6,499 nucleotides of DNA from Nitrososphaerota archaeon (GTDB taxonomy: Archaea; Thermoproteota; Nitrososphaeria; Nitrososphaerales; Nitrosopumilaceae). Below the pieces are notes generated by a model that searched no databases, was not told the DNA's origin, and worked only from the letters and a program-made list of their open reading frames with translations. The DNA lies in assembly GCA_016126025.1 (NCBI GenBank), contig JAEFDA010000097.1, positions 1 to 6,499 on the forward strand, read 5' to 3'. Of this stretch, positions 5,586 to 6,499 are shown piece after piece. How positions within the stretch are numbered: the first letter of the stretch is position 1; every line of letters begins with the position of its first letter. Both the position numbers and the translations under genes were made by a program.

Positions 5586-5917
5586 GACACCATCCCGTCC
5601 ATCTCTCTCATTATCTCTTTGGCCGCGCCGGAGGGTATCTCGGACAGCACGTTCACCGACAAGATGGCCACCCCGTCCGTCCGGACGGCGAGCCTCTCGG
5701 CAGCCAGCCTCATGAAGAGCGAACCGGACCGGGAGGGTATAACCTGAGTGGTCACTGTCGTGGTGCGGTTGTACAGTGAGACGGTCAGCGAGCCTAGCCT
5801 CACCTCCCCCTCGGTGACTGCTGCGAAGCACCCGTTGCCGAACCTTACTACACATAAAGAAAAAGTACGGCCCTCCACGCTGACGGTCCTCTCGCCGAAT
5901 CCGCGTGGAGAGCTCAA
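5582..5917 (-). CDS. Conserved hypothetical protein, resembles proteasome assembly chaperone 3/4 fold
   Basis: A 111-aa soluble protein without signal peptide or membrane segment. The pattern is alternating strands (TVSVEGRTFSLCVVRF, GCFAAVTEGEVRLGSLTVSL, TTVTTQVI) followed by a helix (SLFMRLAAERLAV), a strand (GVAILSVNVL) and a C-terminal helix (GAAKEIMREM). That order, with an FxxVTxxxxxGSL stretch and a later TTxV...LFxxLA...AILxV block, resembles eukaryotic PAC3/PSMG3 as I remember it; the likeness is by eye only. Start TTG at 5917 follows a weak GGGG site and lies 15 bp after the upstream zinc-ribbon gene; the stop overlaps the UbiD GTG as GTGA, so the two are almost certainly translationally coupled. 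The function is unproven. Confidence 0.8.
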   Translation of the reverse strand: MSSPRGFGERTVSVEGRTFSLCVVRFGNGCFAAVTEGEVRLGSLTVSLYNRTTTVTTQVIPSRSGSLFMRLAAERLAVRTDGVAILSVNVLSEIPSGAAKEIMREMDGMVS

Positions 5918-5932
5918 CGCCCCAAACCCGTA

Positions 5933-6181
5933 CTATGTCTGAACCGCTATCTGCTCTACCACCTTGGAGTCGGCCTCCGCCTCCACTCTGGCTCGCAGCT
6001 TAGCCTTGTACTTGAGGTTCCTAGGCTTGGTTCGCAGCCTATATCCGCAGCACGGACACCACAGACCTTCCCACTTGATGAAGATCTCGCATATCTGGCA
6101 GCGTCTCTGGCCGGATGCGTACCTGCCGGTACCCACCGGTTTCTGGGCCTTGTACCTGGTGCATATACCTTTGCATGTCAT
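5933..6181 (-). CDS. Small zinc-ribbon protein, Nitrososphaerota type
   Basis: An 82-aa basic protein with two Cys pairs, C28-x-x-C31 and C42-x-x-C45 (WCPCCGYRLR), forming a zinc ribbon, plus C3 and C7 near the N-terminus. Residues 48-65 are strongly basic (RLRTKPRNLKYKAKLRAR), suggesting nucleic-acid binding, and the tail is acidic. I recall close, often multi-copy relatives in ammonia-oxidising archaea, with no known function. The ATG at 6181 is preferred to one at 6244 because the extra 21 residues are AT-rich promoter sequence and box A sits about 25 bp upstream of 6181. It is first of a three-gene operon with the PAC-like and UbiD-family genes. Confidence 0.85.
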   Translation of the reverse strand: MTCKGICTRYKAQKPVGTGRYASGQRRCQICEIFIKWEGLWCPCCGYRLRTKPRNLKYKAKLRARVEAEADSKVVEQIAVQT

Positions 6182-6202
6182 AACACATGTAGAAATTAAT
6201 AT

Positions 6203-6210
6203 GTATTTAA
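6203..6210 (-). promoter_or_regulatory. Box A promoter of the zinc-ribbon/UbiD operon
   Basis: On the minus strand this reads TTAAATAC, centred about 25 bp from the ATG at 6181, implying a leaderless transcript. The surrounding 6182-6320 is strongly AT-rich compared with the genes. A second box A-like match, ATATTTAA on the minus strand near 6312-6319, is too far away to serve this start. Confidence 0.6.
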
Positions 6211-6376
6211 GGTTGAAATACAAATTATCATACAAACAAAGCATTTTTTCTCAAAAATACTCACCACCATCCCCTATAACTCCGATCAGTTCAAGAAATC
6301 CACCCAAACGTTAAATATCTGTACCCGCCGCTCGATCCCCTTATTAACCGTACGATTCTGGACGGCTCCGGCATCA

Positions 6377-6499
6377 CTGCGGGCCGGCTCACTGGCACGC
6401 CAGCGCCGTCCTGAGAACCGCCAGGTTCTCCCTCATCTTGCCCAGATAGGTGGCGCCGGACTCGAACTCTTCTTGGCTGATGCCCTCGATGGGGCTGAG
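6377..6499 (-). repeat. Right arm of 123-bp near-perfect inverted repeat
   Basis: Inverted partner of 2-124, identical at 121 of 123 positions. The match stops at 6377, 12 bp beyond the stop codon of the gene it contains, and reaches the window edge on the other side. Confidence 0.95.
6389..6499 (-). CDS. ZnuA-like metal ABC transporter substrate-binding protein, C-terminal end (partial)
   Basis: Read from the right edge leftward, 36 residues plus TGA (6389-6391) give exactly the same protein sequence as the left-edge fragment, from LSPIEG to LACQ. The two DNA differences (AGA/AGG for Arg and GCA/GCG for Ala) are silent. It is therefore a second, recent copy of the same znuA-like gene end, facing the first across the window. 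The AT-rich spacer 6182-6388 follows it and the next gene is co-directional. Whether the rest of the gene is also duplicated lies outside the window. Confidence 0.85.
   Translation of the reverse strand, partial: LSPIEGISQEEFESGATYLGKMRENLAVLRTALACQ

Noticed and set aside
5586..5855. Upstream 90-codon extension of the UbiD-family gene to an ATG at 5855
   Set aside because: It would lie wholly over the preceding gene in another frame, is very Arg/Gly-rich, and the family N-terminus begins at the GTG at 5585 that overlaps the previous stop.
6182..6244. Upstream ATG at 6244 for the zinc-ribbon gene
   Set aside because: The extra 21 residues are coded by AT-rich promoter sequence containing box A; the conserved part starts at 6181.
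5964..6314. 116-aa plus-strand ORF
   Set aside because: It is antisense to the zinc-ribbon gene and runs through its promoter; no domain is visible.
1..6499. CRISPR array, rRNA, tRNA, transposase or integrase
   Set aside because: No regularly spaced repeats, conserved RNA signatures or recombinase-type ORFs were seen on either strand; the edge inverted repeats are coding sequence of znuA-like genes, not insertion-sequence ends.

Overview
The window looks like an archaeal genome segment, most probably from a Nitrososphaerota (Thaumarchaeota) lineage close to the GC-rich sponge symbiont Cenarchaeum. The reasons are AT-rich box-A promoter elements about 25 bp upstream of start codons (leaderless layout) and GTG/TTG starts. 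The genes also favour ATA for isoleucine despite being GC-rich. A small zinc-ribbon protein and an archaeal-type UbiD decarboxylase match what I recall from ammonia-oxidising archaea. The assignment rests on recognition, not on a search.

Layout. Bases 2-112 encode the last 36 residues of a ZnuA-type metal-binding protein (plus strand). A 230-bp spacer follows, then a NikR-like ribbon-helix-helix metal regulator on the minus strand (343-717). A 318-bp AT-richer intergenic region (718-1035) holds both divergent promoters and a nested set of inverted repeats. Next comes a complete plus-strand zinc/manganese-type ABC importer operon: substrate-binding protein znuA (1036-2310), ATPase znuC (2369-3238) and permease znuB (3242-4099). 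Converging on it is a minus-strand three-gene operon: zinc-ribbon protein (5933-6181), a 111-aa protein resembling proteasome assembly chaperones 3/4 (5582-5917), and a UbiD-family decarboxylase (4248-5585), probably of the archaeal mevalonate pathway. The right edge (6389-6499, minus strand) again encodes a ZnuA C-terminus.

The most striking feature is that the two edges are inverted copies of each other. Bases 2-124 and 6377-6499 match in inverted orientation with only two differences, both synonymous third-position changes. The window is therefore bracketed by two convergent ends of nearly identical znuA-like genes, with a third, more diverged znuA in the middle. This could let the roughly 6.25-kb segment flip by recombination, could reflect recent inverted duplication, or could be an assembly effect.

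How the genes work together. The central locus is a metal-uptake island: a metal-sensing repressor read divergently from the binding protein, ATPase and permease it probably controls. Oddities inside it are a helical three-repeat insertion ahead of the His-rich loop in ZnuA, and a 23-codon insertion in ZnuC made by a 30-bp in-frame direct repeat and carrying a CxxCxxC motif. The minus-strand operon appears functionally separate (isoprenoid synthesis and protein/RNA housekeeping).
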